From assembly GCF_021183825.1 (NCBI RefSeq), contig NZ_CP089211.1, positions 4,136,501-4,200,500 on the forward strand: DNA of 64,000 nucleotides, given 5' to 3'. The position numbers were made by a program, and so were the translations under genes. The stretch is from Sinomicrobium kalidii. Its GTDB lineage: Bacteria > Bacteroidota > Bacteroidia > Flavobacteriales > Flavobacteriaceae. Under the pieces are notes generated by a model that saw only the letters and a list, made by a program, of their open reading frames with translations, was not told the origin of the DNA and did not search any database. Of this stretch, positions 63,866 through 64,000 are shown one piece after another. Position 1 is the stretch's first letter; every line of letters starts with the position of its first letter.

Positions 63866-64000
63866 TTACAAAGTTTCGGTATCGGCTTTAGTACATACTA
63901 TATTAAGGATGTATACAATTCCCTTTTGTTCTTTGTAAAGTATTTTATAGTCCCGAACGATTATCCTTCGGTACTCTTTAAATATTTCATCCTGCTGGTA
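63866..64000 (-). CDS. RelE/ParE family toxin, C-terminal part (5' end outside the window)
   Basis: Forty-four codons and a stop on the minus strand, open at the window edge. The sequence EYRRIIVRDYKILYKEQKG followed by IVYILNIVCTKADTETL is the typical C-terminal strand pattern of RelE/ParE toxins, which cleave mRNA on the ribosome or poison gyrase. The antitoxin, which normally overlaps the start, would lie beyond 64,000. Confidence 0.72.
   Translation of the reverse strand, partial: YQQDEIFKEYRRIIVRDYKILYKEQKGIVYILNIVCTKADTETL

Noticed and set aside
63637..63891. Plus-strand open frame of 84 codons at the right edge
   Set aside because: It covers direct repeat copy B and runs antisense over the RelE/ParE gene end; copy A does not keep the same frame, so it is not a conserved gene.
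45294..64000. Second copy of the tRNA-Pro 3' end (attR)
   Set aside because: I looked for a repeat of the CCTGCCACCCCGA sequence downstream and did not find one in the window; the right end is probably beyond it.
1..64000. CRISPR array
   Set aside because: No series of identical repeats with regular spacers was seen; the only repeated units are the two 60-base direct repeats and loose intergenic repeats.

Overview
The window is a piece of a Bacteroidota chromosome, very probably family Flavobacteriaceae. Supporting signs are the fused LpxC/FabZ, the type IX secretion regulator PorX (receiver plus PglZ domain), flavobacterial families such as DUF6095, DUF6913 and DUF4835, a TonB receptor/DUF4249 lipoprotein pair, and repeated TAnnTTTG promoter boxes. 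I cannot name the genus.

Region 1 (1 to about 45,300) is ordinary core chromosome. It opens with the 3' end of a CocE/NonD hydrolase and a tricorn-like protease. A long minus-strand run follows: DUF6095, murQ, dnaX, an SPFH protein, a VWA membrane protein, fabG, an M16 peptidase, sucD, an LpxD paralogue, efp, lpxA, lpxC/fabZ, lpxD and an HD hydrolase. This run joins lipid A synthesis with translation and central metabolism genes. Divergent from it is porX, then tsaE and cysM. RNase P RNA lies on the minus strand. Next come a 5'-nucleotidase-like lipoprotein, DUF6913/dapA, the bamD-rpoZ-coaBC-DUF4835 operon, a LpxL-type acyltransferase, a rhomboid protease, a SIMPL protein, a PAP2 phosphatase, a SusC/SusD-unrelated TonB receptor with its DUF4249 lipoprotein, a glutamate-synthase-like flavoprotein, an M20 amidohydrolase and a 7TM-HD phosphodiesterase. 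The core ends in tRNA-Ser(GCU) and tRNA-Pro(UGG).

Region 2 (about 45,300 to 64,000) is accessory DNA, visibly more AT-rich in most parts. It begins with a tyrosine recombinase directly downstream of tRNA-Pro, the usual layout of an element integrated at a tRNA gene. It carries an AbiEi/AbiEii toxin-antitoxin pair, a collapsed second integrase, a frameshifted TraG/MobC coupling protein, and a cluster that I read as an SDP-type (sporulation-delaying-protein-like) peptide toxin system: sdpC-like pre-toxin, sdpA-like, sdpB-like and an overlapping small membrane protein that is a candidate immunity factor. An O-antigen-ligase-like/TPR membrane protein, an alpha/beta hydrolase, a decayed second sdpC copy, a transglutaminase-like lipoprotein, a membrane LuxR-type regulator and a GNAT acetyltransferase follow. 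The window ends inside a RelE/ParE toxin gene. Two near-identical 60-bp direct repeats (about 48,717 and 63,725) bracket the stretch from the AbiE toxin to the RelE gene.

The most interesting object is the SDP-like cluster in a Gram-negative genome: its gene order is C-A-B rather than A-B-C, its pre-toxin has a lipoprotein-type signal, a hairpin plus T-tract separates toxin from maturation genes, and no SdpR/SdpI-like genes are visible.
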